Source: DATATB01 sp036268995 (GTDB taxonomy: Bacteria > Planctomycetota > Planctomycetia > Pirellulales > PNKZ01). Taken from it: 64,000 nt of DNA. Shown here in pieces: positions 7,478-14,524 of this stretch; position 1 is the stretch's first letter; every line of letters starts with the position of its first letter. Position numbers and translations under genes: made by a program. The notes under the pieces are model-generated. The model had not been told where the DNA came from. It made no database searches and saw only the letters and a list, made by a program, of their open reading frames with translations. The DNA is taken from NCBI GenBank assembly GCA_036268995.1, contig DATATB010000098.1, positions 75,363 to 139,362 of the forward strand, written 5' to 3'.

Positions 7478-9976
7478 ATGACCGAAGAACAGCCTACTGA
7501 TAATCAGAACGCCAAGCCCAACGATCCGGACATGTTGTCCTTTCGCAAGGCCGAAGGCGAATATGGCGCCGAATCGCTCCAGCATCTGAGCGACCTGGAG
7601 CACGTCCGCGAACGCCCGAGCATGTACATCGGCGACACGGGCGTGCGCGGCTTGCACCACATGGTCTACGAGGTGGTCGACAACTCCATCGACGAGGCCA
7701 TGGCCGGCTACGCGCGCAACGTCAACGTCACGATCAATACGGAAGGCTCGGTCACGGTCGAGGACGACGGCCGCGGCATTCCCGCCGAAATGCACCCCGA
7801 CTTGGGCTTCTCCACGCTGCAGGGCGTGATGACCGTGCTCAAGTTCGGCGGCAAGTTCGAAAAGGGCGCCTATCAAACTTCCGGCGGCTTGCACGGCGTG
7901 GGCGTCACGGTGGTGAACTTCCTCTCCGAATGGTGCGAAGTCGAAGTCTGCCGCGACGGCCACATGTATCAGCAGGAATACGAGCGCGGCGTGCCGCTGG
8001 CCGACGTCCGTCGCATCGGCGCCACCGACAAGTGCGGCACCAAGACCACGTTCAAGCCCGACTCGCAAATCTTTCTCAACACCAAGTTCTCGTACAACAC
8101 GCTGCACAAGCGGCTGCAAGAGCTGGCGTTTCTCAATCGCGGCGTGACGATCGTCTTCAAGGACCTGCGCAGCGGCGAAGGCGAAAGTTTTCATTACGAG
8201 CGCGGCATCATCGAGTTCGTCGAGCACTTGAACCGCGCCACCGAAGCGGCCCATGCCGACGTGATCTACATCGCCGGCGAGTTCGACAGCGTCGGCCTGG
8301 AAGTGGCCATGCAATACTCGACCGAATACACCGAAAACGTCTCCTCGTTCGTCAACAATATTTCGACGACCGAAGGCGGCACGCACGTCTCGGGCTTTCG
8401 CGCCGCGCTCACCCGCTGCCTGAACAACTACGGCAAGAAGGAATCGCTGTTCAAGGACCTGGTCCCCTCGGGCGACGATTTTCGCGAAGGCCTCACGGCC
8501 GTCATTTCGCTCCGCGTGCCCGAGCCGCAGTTCGAAGGCCAGACCAAGACCAAGCTGGGCAACGGCGAAGTCGAGGGCATCGTCAACTCGGCGGTCGGCG
8601 ATTTTCTCAATCGCTATCTGGAAGAAAACCCCAAGAGCGCCAAGATCATCGCCCAGAAAGGCCTGCTGGCCGCCGAAGCCCGCGAGAGTGCGCGCAAGGC
8701 CCGGATGATGGTCCGCGAGCGCAAGGGCGCGCTCTCCGGCGGTGGCCTGCCTGGCAAGCTGCGCGACTGCACGAGCAAGGACGTGGCCCGTTGCGAGCTG
8801 TACCTGGTGGAAGGCGATTCGGCCGGCGGCAGTGCCGAAGGCGGCCGCCTGCGCGAGTACCAGGCCATCCTTCCCCTGCGCGGCAAGATCATCAACGCCT
8901 TCAAAAGCCGCGACGACAAAGTCCTGGCCAACGAAGAAATCCGGAGCATGATCTCGGCCATCGGCTCGGGCATTGGCGACGAGGTCGACCTCTCGAAGCG
9001 CCGCTACAACAAAATCGTGATCATGACCGATGCCGATATCGACGGCTCGCACATCCGCACCCTGCTGCTCACGTTCTTCTATCGCCAGATGTACCAGCTT
9101 GTGCTGGCCGGGCACGTGTATGTGGCCCAGCCGCCGCTGTTCCGCGTGAAGAGCAAGAAGAACACTTACTACGTGCAGACCGAAGAAGAAATGAAGACGC
9201 AACTGCTCGAAGCCGGCATCGGCGAGGGCATTTTTGATCCCGGCGACGGCCGGCAAATCTCGGGCGATCCGCTCGCCAAGCTCTGCCGCACGCTGGCCGC
9301 GATCGAAGATTCGATCATCGCCCTGGAGCGCCGCGGCATTGGGCTGCGGCTGCACGCCGTGCGCCAGGACCCCGTCAGCGGCCGGCTGCCCGTTTATCAC
9401 GTGTTCCTCGGCTCGCAAGAGCATTGGTTCACCACGCGCGAAGAGCTGGAAGCCTTTGTCGCCGCGCAGGAGCAAGCCGCCGGCAAGGAGCTGGCCGTCG
9501 GCGACAAGCCCACCCCGGTCAACGGCAACGGCCACGCGCCGGCCAGTCGCTTGCACATTGTCGAGCTGCACGAAGTGCGTTCGCTCAACAAAGGCCTGGC
9601 CGATCTCACCAGCGGCGGCTTCGACATCCAATCGCTGATCCCGCAAGAGCGGACCGGCACCGAAGAGCCGCGCTATGTCCTGCGTCGCGGCGAAGCCACG
9701 ATCGGCCTCGAAGATCTTCGCGGCCTACTGCCCGCCGTGCGGGCCGCCGGCGAAAAGGGCCTGCACATCACCCGCTTCAAAGGCCTGGGCGAAATGAACG
9801 CCGAAGAGCTCCGCGACACCACCCTCGACCCCGCCAACCGCACTCTTCTTCAAGTCAAAATGGAAGACGCCTCCGCCGCCGACGACCTTTTTAGAATTCT
9901 CATGGGCGACAAAGTCGAACCTCGCCGCGAGTTCATCGAAAAGCACGCGCTCGAGGTAAGGAATTTGGATGTGTAA
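7478..9976 (+). CDS. gyrB: DNA gyrase subunit B
   Basis: ATPase subunit of the type II topoisomerase that introduces negative supercoils. The GHKL ATPase domain shows VRERPSMYIGDTG, EVVDNSIDEA, DDGRGIP and GGLHGVGVTVVN. The TOPRIM domain has EGDSAGGSAEGGR (Glu445) and DADIDGSHIR (Asp518/520/522), the metal-binding acidic residues. The end carries ITRFKGLGEMN and the GyrB tail. At 832 residues it is longer than the 630-650 aa short form. The extra about 150 residues (roughly 590-740) sit inside the C-terminal region, comparable in place to the insertion in E. coli GyrB but unlike it in sequence. gyrA is not adjacent. Confidence 0.97.
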   Translation: MTEEQPTDNQNAKPNDPDMLSFRKAEGEYGAESLQHLSDLEHVRERPSMYIGDTGVRGLHHMVYEVVDNSIDEAMAGYARNVNVTINTEGSVTVEDDGRGIPAEMHPDLGFSTLQGVMTVLKFGGKFEKGAYQTSGGLHGVGVTVVNFLSEWCEVEVCRDGHMYQQEYERGVPLADVRRIGATDKCGTKTTFKPDSQIFLNTKFSYNTLHKRLQELAFLNRGVTIVFKDLRSGEGESFHYERGIIEFVEHLNRATEAAHADVIYIAGEFDSVGLEVAMQYSTEYTENVSSFVNNISTTEGGTHVSGFRAALTRCLNNYGKKESLFKDLVPSGDDFREGLTAVISLRVPEPQFEGQTKTKLGNGEVEGIVNSAVGDFLNRYLEENPKSAKIIAQKGLLAAEARESARKARMMVRERKGALSGGGLPGKLRDCTSKDVARCELYLVEGDSAGGSAEGGRLREYQAILPLRGKIINAFKSRDDKVLANEEIRSMISAIGSGIGDEVDLSKRRYNKIVIMTDADIDGSHIRTLLLTFFYRQMYQLVLAGHVYVAQPPLFRVKSKKNTYYVQTEEEMKTQLLEAGIGEGIFDPGDGRQISGDPLAKLCRTLAAIEDSIIALERRGIGLRLHAVRQDPVSGRLPVYHVFLGSQEHWFTTREELEAFVAAQEQAAGKELAVGDKPTPVNGNGHAPASRLHIVELHEVRSLNKGLADLTSGGFDIQSLIPQERTGTEEPRYVLRRGEATIGLEDLRGLLPAVRAAGEKGLHITRFKGLGEMNAEELRDTTLDPANRTLLQVKMEDASAADDLFRILMGDKVEPRREFIEKHALEVRNLDV

Positions 9977-10144
9977 GGTGCATGACGAGGATACGTCCGT
10001 TGCAGGACTCCAGCTTCTAGTTCGATAGCCGACTTGTTGTCAACTGTTGCGGCGCATAAGCGGTGCCGTCCAAGTTTTGGCTGTCTTGTGAGACGATTTT
10101 CGAGCAGGCGAGCAACGGGCCGCTAACCACGGAAAAGCCTTGCC

Positions 10145-11944
10145 GTGTCGAGATATTGGAGCTTCGCATTGAACATCGATCCCATTATTTCGCTCGCATT
10201 CGCGATGCAGACAAACAAGGGCGCATACGCGCTTCTCGTCGGTTCGGGCTTGTCACGGGCCGCGCAGATACCGACTGGTTGGGAAATCGTACTAGACTTG
10301 ATCGGCCGGCTCGCCACGTTGGAAAACGAGGAGTGCGAACCAGACCGCATAGCGTGGTATCGACGCAAGTACAACGATGAACCAGATTACGCGAGGCTGA
10401 TCCAAGAGTTAGCCAAAAGCCCGGAAGAACGCCACCACCTGCTGAAAGCGTACTTTGAGCCCAATGCGGATGAGCGGGAGCAGGGCGTCAAACTCCCGAC
10501 TTCGGCCCACCGGGCGATCGCCGATCTTGTAGCCCGGGGTTACGTCCGTGCAATCATCACGACCAACTTTGACAGGTTGCTTGAACGCGCAATCGAAGAT
10601 GCCGGAATTACGCCTGCGGTTCTCAGCACCGCTGATTCGATCGAAGGCTCATTGCCAATGGTCCATCAGCGCTGTGTCGTGGTAAAGGTTCATGGTGACT
10701 ATCTCGACACAAGGATCAGGAACACGCCCGACGAGCTAGCCCGGTACGACGAGCGAGTCGACCGCCTACTGGATCGTATCCTGGACGAGTTCGGGTTACT
10801 GGTGTGCGGCTGGTCGGCAGATTGGGACACCGCGCTGTGTGCCGCGTTTGATCGTTGCAAAAGCCGCCGGTTTACGCTGTATTGGACCTGCCGCGGTGAA
10901 GTTGGCGAGAATGCTCGCCGGCTCGTCCAAGGTCGGTCGGGTAACGTCATCAAGATCGACGACGCCGATCGCTTTTTCGCGCAGCTTTTGGAACGAGTGA
11001 TATCGCTCGAAGACATAAAGCAGCTTCATCCACTGTCTGCCGCCACGGCGGCCGCGACCGTCAAGCGGCTTATATCGGACTCGCACCACCGGGTGCGGTT
11101 GTACGACCTAATCAAGGATGAGACCGAGGCCGCGTTCTCCCGCATTTCGGATTTGATCAAGGGGGCGATTACACGCCAGGGGGGCGATGACAAGATCCTG
11201 AGTGTTTTCGATTGTTACCCCGGAGCGCTAGCCACGATGCGAGAGTTAATGGTGCATGGCTGCTACTGGGCCCAACAGGAGCATTACGGCGTTTTTACGA
11301 AGTGCGTGCCTCGCATTGCGCGCGACCCACAGCGAAATGTTGGTGGGTACAAAATCGCTCAATGGGTCAGAGCGGCACCAGGTGTAATCCTTCTATATGC
11401 TGGCGGCGTTGCGGCATTAGCGGCGCGTAATTACGGAATGTTCGCCCATTTAATGCAAGAGTCGATATGCCGTGACGATGGCAAAGAGGGGCCATTTGTG
11501 ATTGTGTACCCGTGGGACCAACTGCATAGATTCGCGCAAACGATCCCAGGCGTCAACCACCGATTTGCGGCCGACAGTAAGTGGCTTTTCGACCTACTTC
11601 GCGAACCATTACGGCCACTACTCGTCGGCGATGATGAGTACGAACTCGTGTTTGACCGATTCGAATACCTTCGGTCCCTTGTGTACGTCGATTTGGCGGC
11701 TAGGAAGCGCGGTGATGACGAGGTAAGGGACGCGTATAACGCCCCCGTTGGCTTGTTTCGTTGGAGGGAGCGATACGATGGCCGCCGAGAGCCGACAATT
11801 GGGACAGATATTTCGGATGAAGTTGAAGAGCGTGGCGATAATTGGGAGCCGCTGAAGGCGGGGCTTTTCGGAGGAACGACCAGCCGCTTCAAGCAAGTAC
11901 AATCCCGCTACGAGCAAAGTCTTTCAAAGCGCCAATTCATTTGA
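10145..11944 (+). CDS. SIR2-like domain protein, possible antiphage defence
   Basis: The N-terminal half of this 599-residue protein is a SIR2-like NAD-binding domain. The signatures are YALLVGSGLSRAAQIPTGW (28-46), TTNFDRLLE (Asn141, Asp143), VVVKVHGDYLD (His173, Asp175) and LLVCGWSADWDTAL (209-222). Retention of Asn and His suggests a working NAD-consuming site. The rest, from about residue 250, matches nothing I recognise and may be a sensor. Stand-alone SIR2 proteins of this type are common in defence islands, where they deplete NAD on infection. The start is uncertain: GTG 10145 is the longest, and TTG 10169 has GGAG 8 bases upstream. It lies among repeats, next to small TA-like genes. 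Confidence 0.82.
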   Translation: MSRYWSFALNIDPIISLAFAMQTNKGAYALLVGSGLSRAAQIPTGWEIVLDLIGRLATLENEECEPDRIAWYRRKYNDEPDYARLIQELAKSPEERHHLLKAYFEPNADEREQGVKLPTSAHRAIADLVARGYVRAIITTNFDRLLERAIEDAGITPAVLSTADSIEGSLPMVHQRCVVVKVHGDYLDTRIRNTPDELARYDERVDRLLDRILDEFGLLVCGWSADWDTALCAAFDRCKSRRFTLYWTCRGEVGENARRLVQGRSGNVIKIDDADRFFAQLLERVISLEDIKQLHPLSAATAAATVKRLISDSHHRVRLYDLIKDETEAAFSRISDLIKGAITRQGGDDKILSVFDCYPGALATMRELMVHGCYWAQQEHYGVFTKCVPRIARDPQRNVGGYKIAQWVRAAPGVILLYAGGVAALAARNYGMFAHLMQESICRDDGKEGPFVIVYPWDQLHRFAQTIPGVNHRFAADSKWLFDLLREPLRPLLVGDDEYELVFDRFEYLRSLVYVDLAARKRGDDEVRDAYNAPVGLFRWRERYDGRREPTIGTDISDEVEERGDNWEPLKAGLFGGTTSRFKQVQSRYEQSLSKRQFI

Positions 11945-11973
11945 TTGACGAGTTTGGTAGGTACGTACCCTGT

Positions 11974-12071
11974 GCGTACGTTATAGTGCATGACGTGCCG
12001 GTCATGCCGCCAGCCCCGGTTGGGAAGTCGCGGCCGACGACTCTGGTACGCACGGAGTGCGTACCCTACCG
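11974..12071. repeat. Degenerate intergenic repeat, copy 1, with GTACGCAC palindrome
   Basis: This segment aligns imperfectly with 14391-14486. Both read GCGTAC-TTATA-TGC, then GCCGGT, then CGGTT-GGAAGTCGCG, and end in a GTACG/GTGCGT palindrome. Here the end is a perfect 9-bp hairpin, GGTACGCAC-GGA-GTGCGTACC (12045-12065). It occupies the gap after the SIR2 gene. Confidence 0.6.
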
Positions 12072-12187
12072 GCCGGGCGTAATTGAAAGAATTGAGGAAG
12101 TCGCAACGAGCGCGAGTAAATTACCGCGTCACATGCAGCGTGAGAGCAGGTGCGCTCTCCGAGTATGACACCCACATGGTGAACTAA

Positions 12188-12436
12188 ATGGTCGAGGGTC
12201 CAATTCGAGTCGACCTGAAATCTTACAACGGCGCCGATCAAAAAAAGTATGCAAAGTACTTGCGCGAGTACGAAGCCGGGCGGCAGATTGAAGATTACCT
12301 TAACAGCCGTTATGTCGAAGGACAGCCTCAAATCTTCACGTATGCAGGCATCGGAAGCGCGCTTGACATCGCCCCAGAGTTAGTGCGCAGGTTATTAATG
12401 GGTGGCCGTGGTGGCGGCTCGGGAATCACGGTATAG
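12188..12436 (+). CDS. Small conserved-looking hypothetical protein
   Basis: This 82-residue protein starts at ATG 12188. It has a charged helical start (GADQKKYAKYLREYEAGRQ), then IEDYLNSRYVEGQPQIFTYA and GIGSALDIAPELVRRLLMG. The last segment reads like a helix-turn-helix or small winged-helix unit. The codon composition is normal for the window. It lies between the SIR2 gene and the DUF433 pair on the same strand. I cannot name a function; a small DNA-binding regulator is possible. Confidence 0.55.
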   Translation: MVEGPIRVDLKSYNGADQKKYAKYLREYEAGRQIEDYLNSRYVEGQPQIFTYAGIGSALDIAPELVRRLLMGGRGGGSGITV

Positions 12437-12483
12437 CGAAGTAGGGCGATAACACCGTGCACGCCTTGGTCTAGGACCGTCGT

Positions 12484-12747
12484 ATGTCCGCTATTTCATG
12501 TCTCGACCGATTCCTTGACCCGCTGACCGAGGTGCTTTCGCCGGATGTTGCGCGGAGGCTCGTCGGCTTGAGGCCGACGGCTGCGGTTCAGGCCCGGTGT
12601 GATGTGCTCGCCTCGAAAGCCAACGACGGTACACTGACCGTGGCGGAGGAAGCTGAGTATAAGACATTCCGTTTGGCCGCGGACATAACCGCGATCTTTC
12701 AAGCCAAAGCCGCCCGCTATCTTGCGAGGGTGTCGGACCAAGCATGA
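12484..12747 (+). CDS. Small helical protein coupled to DUF433
   Basis: This 87-residue protein (DRFLDPLTEVLSPDVARRLV, then EEAEYKTFRLAADITAIFQA) is alpha-helical and charged. Proteins of this pattern commonly sit beside small TA-type genes in planctomycetes, as far as I recall. Its TGA overlaps the ATG of the DUF433 gene (ATGA at 12744-12747), which points to translational coupling and a joint role. No catalytic motif is visible. Confidence 0.65.
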   Translation: MSAISCLDRFLDPLTEVLSPDVARRLVGLRPTAAVQARCDVLASKANDGTLTVAEEAEYKTFRLAADITAIFQAKAARYLARVSDQA

Positions 12748-12977
12748 ATTGGCGAGAGCGAATCGTACTGGATCCGGCCGTTCTGGTAGGGAAGCCGATT
12801 ATCAAGGGCACTCGGATCTCCGTGGAGTTTGTAATCGATCTGTTAGGTCGCGGCTGGACCGCCGAAGAGATCTTGCGCGAATACGATCAAATCACGCCCG
12901 AGGATCTTCAGGCCTGCCTGGCGTACGCGAGCGATGCCTTGAAGTTGGAGAGCGTTTATCCGATGACCAGTGCTTGA
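12744..12977 (+). CDS. DUF433 antitoxin-like protein, toxin missing
   Basis: This 77-residue DUF433 protein has ERIVLDPAVLVGKPIIKGTR, ISVEFVIDLLGRGWTAEEIL, and ITPEDLQACLAYASDALK. DUF433 is a helix-turn-helix antitoxin family, usually followed directly by a PIN-like (DUF5615) toxin gene. Here no toxin follows: a dispersed repeat starts within the last two codons (from 12972). The reading frame ends LESVYPMTSA, close to the usual family end, so the antitoxin itself looks intact. It is coupled to the upstream 87-aa gene by an ATGA overlap. Confidence 0.82.
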   Translation: MNWRERIVLDPAVLVGKPIIKGTRISVEFVIDLLGRGWTAEEILREYDQITPEDLQACLAYASDALKLESVYPMTSA

Positions 12978-13140
12978 GCGCGTGACGGAGTGCTGCGTGG
13001 CAGGCATCGCGAGCGAATGGGAGGGCGAGGCTCCTGCCGAGCTGGCTTGCGGCGGATCGATCGAAACGCGCGGCTCGGCGGGAGCCTCGCCCTCCCGAAA
13101 GATCTCGCCGTCCCGAAAGGTCTCGGCCTCTCGAAAAGCC
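12972..13140. repeat. Hairpin repeat with 18-bp tandem tail, copy 1
   Basis: 24-bp inverted arms at 13019-13042 and 13073-13096 (GGGAGGGCGAGGCTCC core, one mismatch) enclose 30 bp containing GATCGATCG. A left flank begins GCTTGAGCGCGTGACGG. The right flank is about 2.5 units of an 18-bp tandem repeat, CCCGAAAGRTCTCGCCGT. Bases 13009-13101 are identical to 14142-14234 in copy 2. The two copies are direct repeats flanking the DTW gene. Confidence 0.88.
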
Positions 13141-13149
13141 AAGTAGGAT

Positions 13150-13176
13150 ACGCACTGCGGTGCGTGCTTGTTTTTT
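13150..13176 (+). terminator. Candidate intrinsic terminator
   Basis: ACGCAC-TGCG-GTGCGT (13150-13165) followed by GCTTG and six T (13171-13176). It lies downstream of the DUF433 pair and upstream of the DTW gene. It may have evolved from one of the GTACGCAC-type palindromes. Confidence 0.5.
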
Positions 13177-13239
13177 CGGAGCGGCGGGGGTTTGGTTGAT
13201 GAGAGATATCGAATTCGATCTTGAGCAACGGCTTTGCCA

Positions 13240-13926
13240 ATGAGTGGTCGACTGGCAGAACACCGCTGTCCGGGGTGCGAGATTCGCAGGCCGCTGTGCT
13301 TCTGCGAGATGATTCCGCGGATTGCGCTCGAGACGCGCGTCGTGCTGCTGATGCATACGGGCGAACGGGTGCTGACGACGAATACGGCCCGACTGGCGGC
13401 CAAGGCCTTGCCGAATAGCGAGATTCGCATTCGCGGTGCGAAAGACCAGCGCTTGTCGCTGGCGGACCTCGCACACGAAGGCCGGCGGCCGCTGCTGCTC
13501 TATCCCAGTTCGCACGCGGCCGAATTGAACGCCGAGCTGGTCGCCGGGCTGGCTGGCCCGGTGACGTTGATCGTGCCCGACGGAAGCTGGGCGCAGGTGC
13601 GACGCTTCGTCCGGCGCGATCGGACGTTAGCCGGGCTGCCGCACGTCAAGCTGCCGAGTGGGCCGGCTTCGACCTACCGGCTTCGCGTGCAGGCCGACGC
13701 GCGGAATCTGTGTACGCTCGAAGCTGTGGCCCGGGCGATCGGGATTCTGGAAAGCGTCCCGGCTCAACAGCAGCTCGAAGCCTTACTTCGGATCATGATC
13801 GAACGCACGCTCTGGTCGCGCGGCGCCCTTTCGAGCGACGACTGTGAGCATGAAATCCCCGCAGCCGCCCGGAAAAGCCAACGATCAAGGAAGAATGCGG
13901 AAGTCGGAATGATGAATGATGAATAG
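13240..13926 (+). CDS. DTW domain protein (tRNA-uridine aminocarboxypropyltransferase-like)
   Basis: DTW proteins such as E. coli TapT transfer the aminocarboxypropyl group of S-adenosylmethionine to a tRNA uridine (acp3U). The family signature is visible: the Cys cluster CPGCEIRRPLCFC near the N-terminus, LMHTGE, and the DTW-type core LIVPDGSWAQVRRF (DGSW), followed by LRVQ and CTLEAVARAIG. ATG 13240 gives 228 residues; TTG 13234 is an alternative. The last 15 or so residues (SQRSRKNAEVGMMNDE) are odd: they are encoded by GGAATGATGAATGATGAA-type simple repeat DNA, so the tail is probably a read-through of a dispersed repeat. The gene is flanked by direct copies of the hairpin repeat. Confidence 0.88.
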   Translation: MSGRLAEHRCPGCEIRRPLCFCEMIPRIALETRVVLLMHTGERVLTTNTARLAAKALPNSEIRIRGAKDQRLSLADLAHEGRRPLLLYPSSHAAELNAELVAGLAGPVTLIVPDGSWAQVRRFVRRDRTLAGLPHVKLPSGPASTYRLRVQADARNLCTLEAVARAIGILESVPAQQQLEALLRIMIERTLWSRGALSSDDCEHEIPAAARKSQRSRKNAEVGMMNDE

Positions 13927-14104
13927 GGGGGCCAAGCGAATGGGGCGCGGAGCGCGGCCAGGCGACCCCCAGTCAGCAACGCAGCCTTCTATGTGCAGCT
14001 ACGTGACGCGTCGGCGGGCCCTGGCGGTGTCATTGCGGTCGGTAATGTGGTACGCACGGGGTGCGTACCCTACTTGAAGTCCGAGCGGGTTTAGCCGATG
14101 CCTG

Positions 14105-14283
14105 GCTTGAGCGCGTGACGGGGCGCCGCTTGGCAGGCATTGCGAGCGAATGGGAGGGCGAGGCTCCTGCCGAGCTGGCTTGCGGCGGATCGATCGAAAC
14201 GCGCGGCTCGGCGGGAGCCTCGCCCTCCCGAAAGGTTGCACCCTTCCGAAAGATCTCGCCGCCCCGAAAGGTCCCGCTCCGCT
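14105..14283. repeat. Hairpin repeat with 18-bp tandem tail, copy 2
   Basis: Same structure as 12972-13140: arms at 14152-14175 and 14206-14229, with the same 30-bp loop. The 18-bp CCCGAAAG-type unit is present three times instead of about 2.5, so unit number differs between copies. The core is identical over about 93 bp, which points to recent duplication or gene conversion. Confidence 0.88.
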
Positions 14284-14390
14284 GTGACGGTTTTGGCCCG
14301 GCAGCCAGCCAGGTAGGGTACCGTGGCACGCTCCAGGCAGGCAAGAAAACGCACTTGGCTGACTCGTGGCGGGTCGGGTCACAGCCCGAC

Positions 14391-14486
14391 GCGTACCTTA
14401 TAATGCTCAACGCGCCGGTTGGCCGAACGTCTCGGTTAGGAAGTCGCGACCGCAAATTCGGGTACGGCCGCGGTGCGTGCCCCAGT
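14391..14486. repeat. Degenerate intergenic repeat, copy 2
   Basis: Imperfect counterpart of 11974-12071: GCGTACCTTATAATGC, GCCGGT, CTCGGTTAGGAAGTCGCGAC, then GGTACGGCCGCGGTGCGTGC. The two copies bracket the small-gene/DTW segment. Confidence 0.5.
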
Positions 14487-14524
14487 ACAAGGTGCTATGG
14501 ATGAGGCATGAAAGCGTTGGTTGC

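Larger units (their letters stand above)
13927..14524. other. 598-bp repeat-filled intergenic region
   Basis: I see no gene here. It holds GGTACGCAC-GGG-GTGCGTACC (14049-14069, perfect 9-bp stem), the second hairpin repeat (14105-14283) and the second degenerate repeat (14391-14486). The last includes a perfect TATAAT at 14399-14404, but no matching -35. Overlapping open frames are translations of repeat DNA. Confidence 0.7.

Noticed and set aside
7415..9646. 743-codon minus-strand frame opposite gyrB
   Set aside because: Exact antisense of gyrB with low-information His/Gln/Ala-rich translation.
13208..13219. ATCGAATTCGAT perfect palindrome upstream of the DTW gene as an operator
   Set aside because: Single 12-bp palindrome with no second site or known regulator; likely chance.
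14399..14404. TATAAT as promoter of the GH42-like gene
   Set aside because: No -35 at suitable spacing, and it lies within a repeat whose other copy has TATAGT; not enough to call a promoter.
14366..14524. N-terminal 53-codon extension of the GH42-like protein
   Set aside because: It is translated repeat DNA (14391-14486), and a proper signal peptide begins at ATG 14525.
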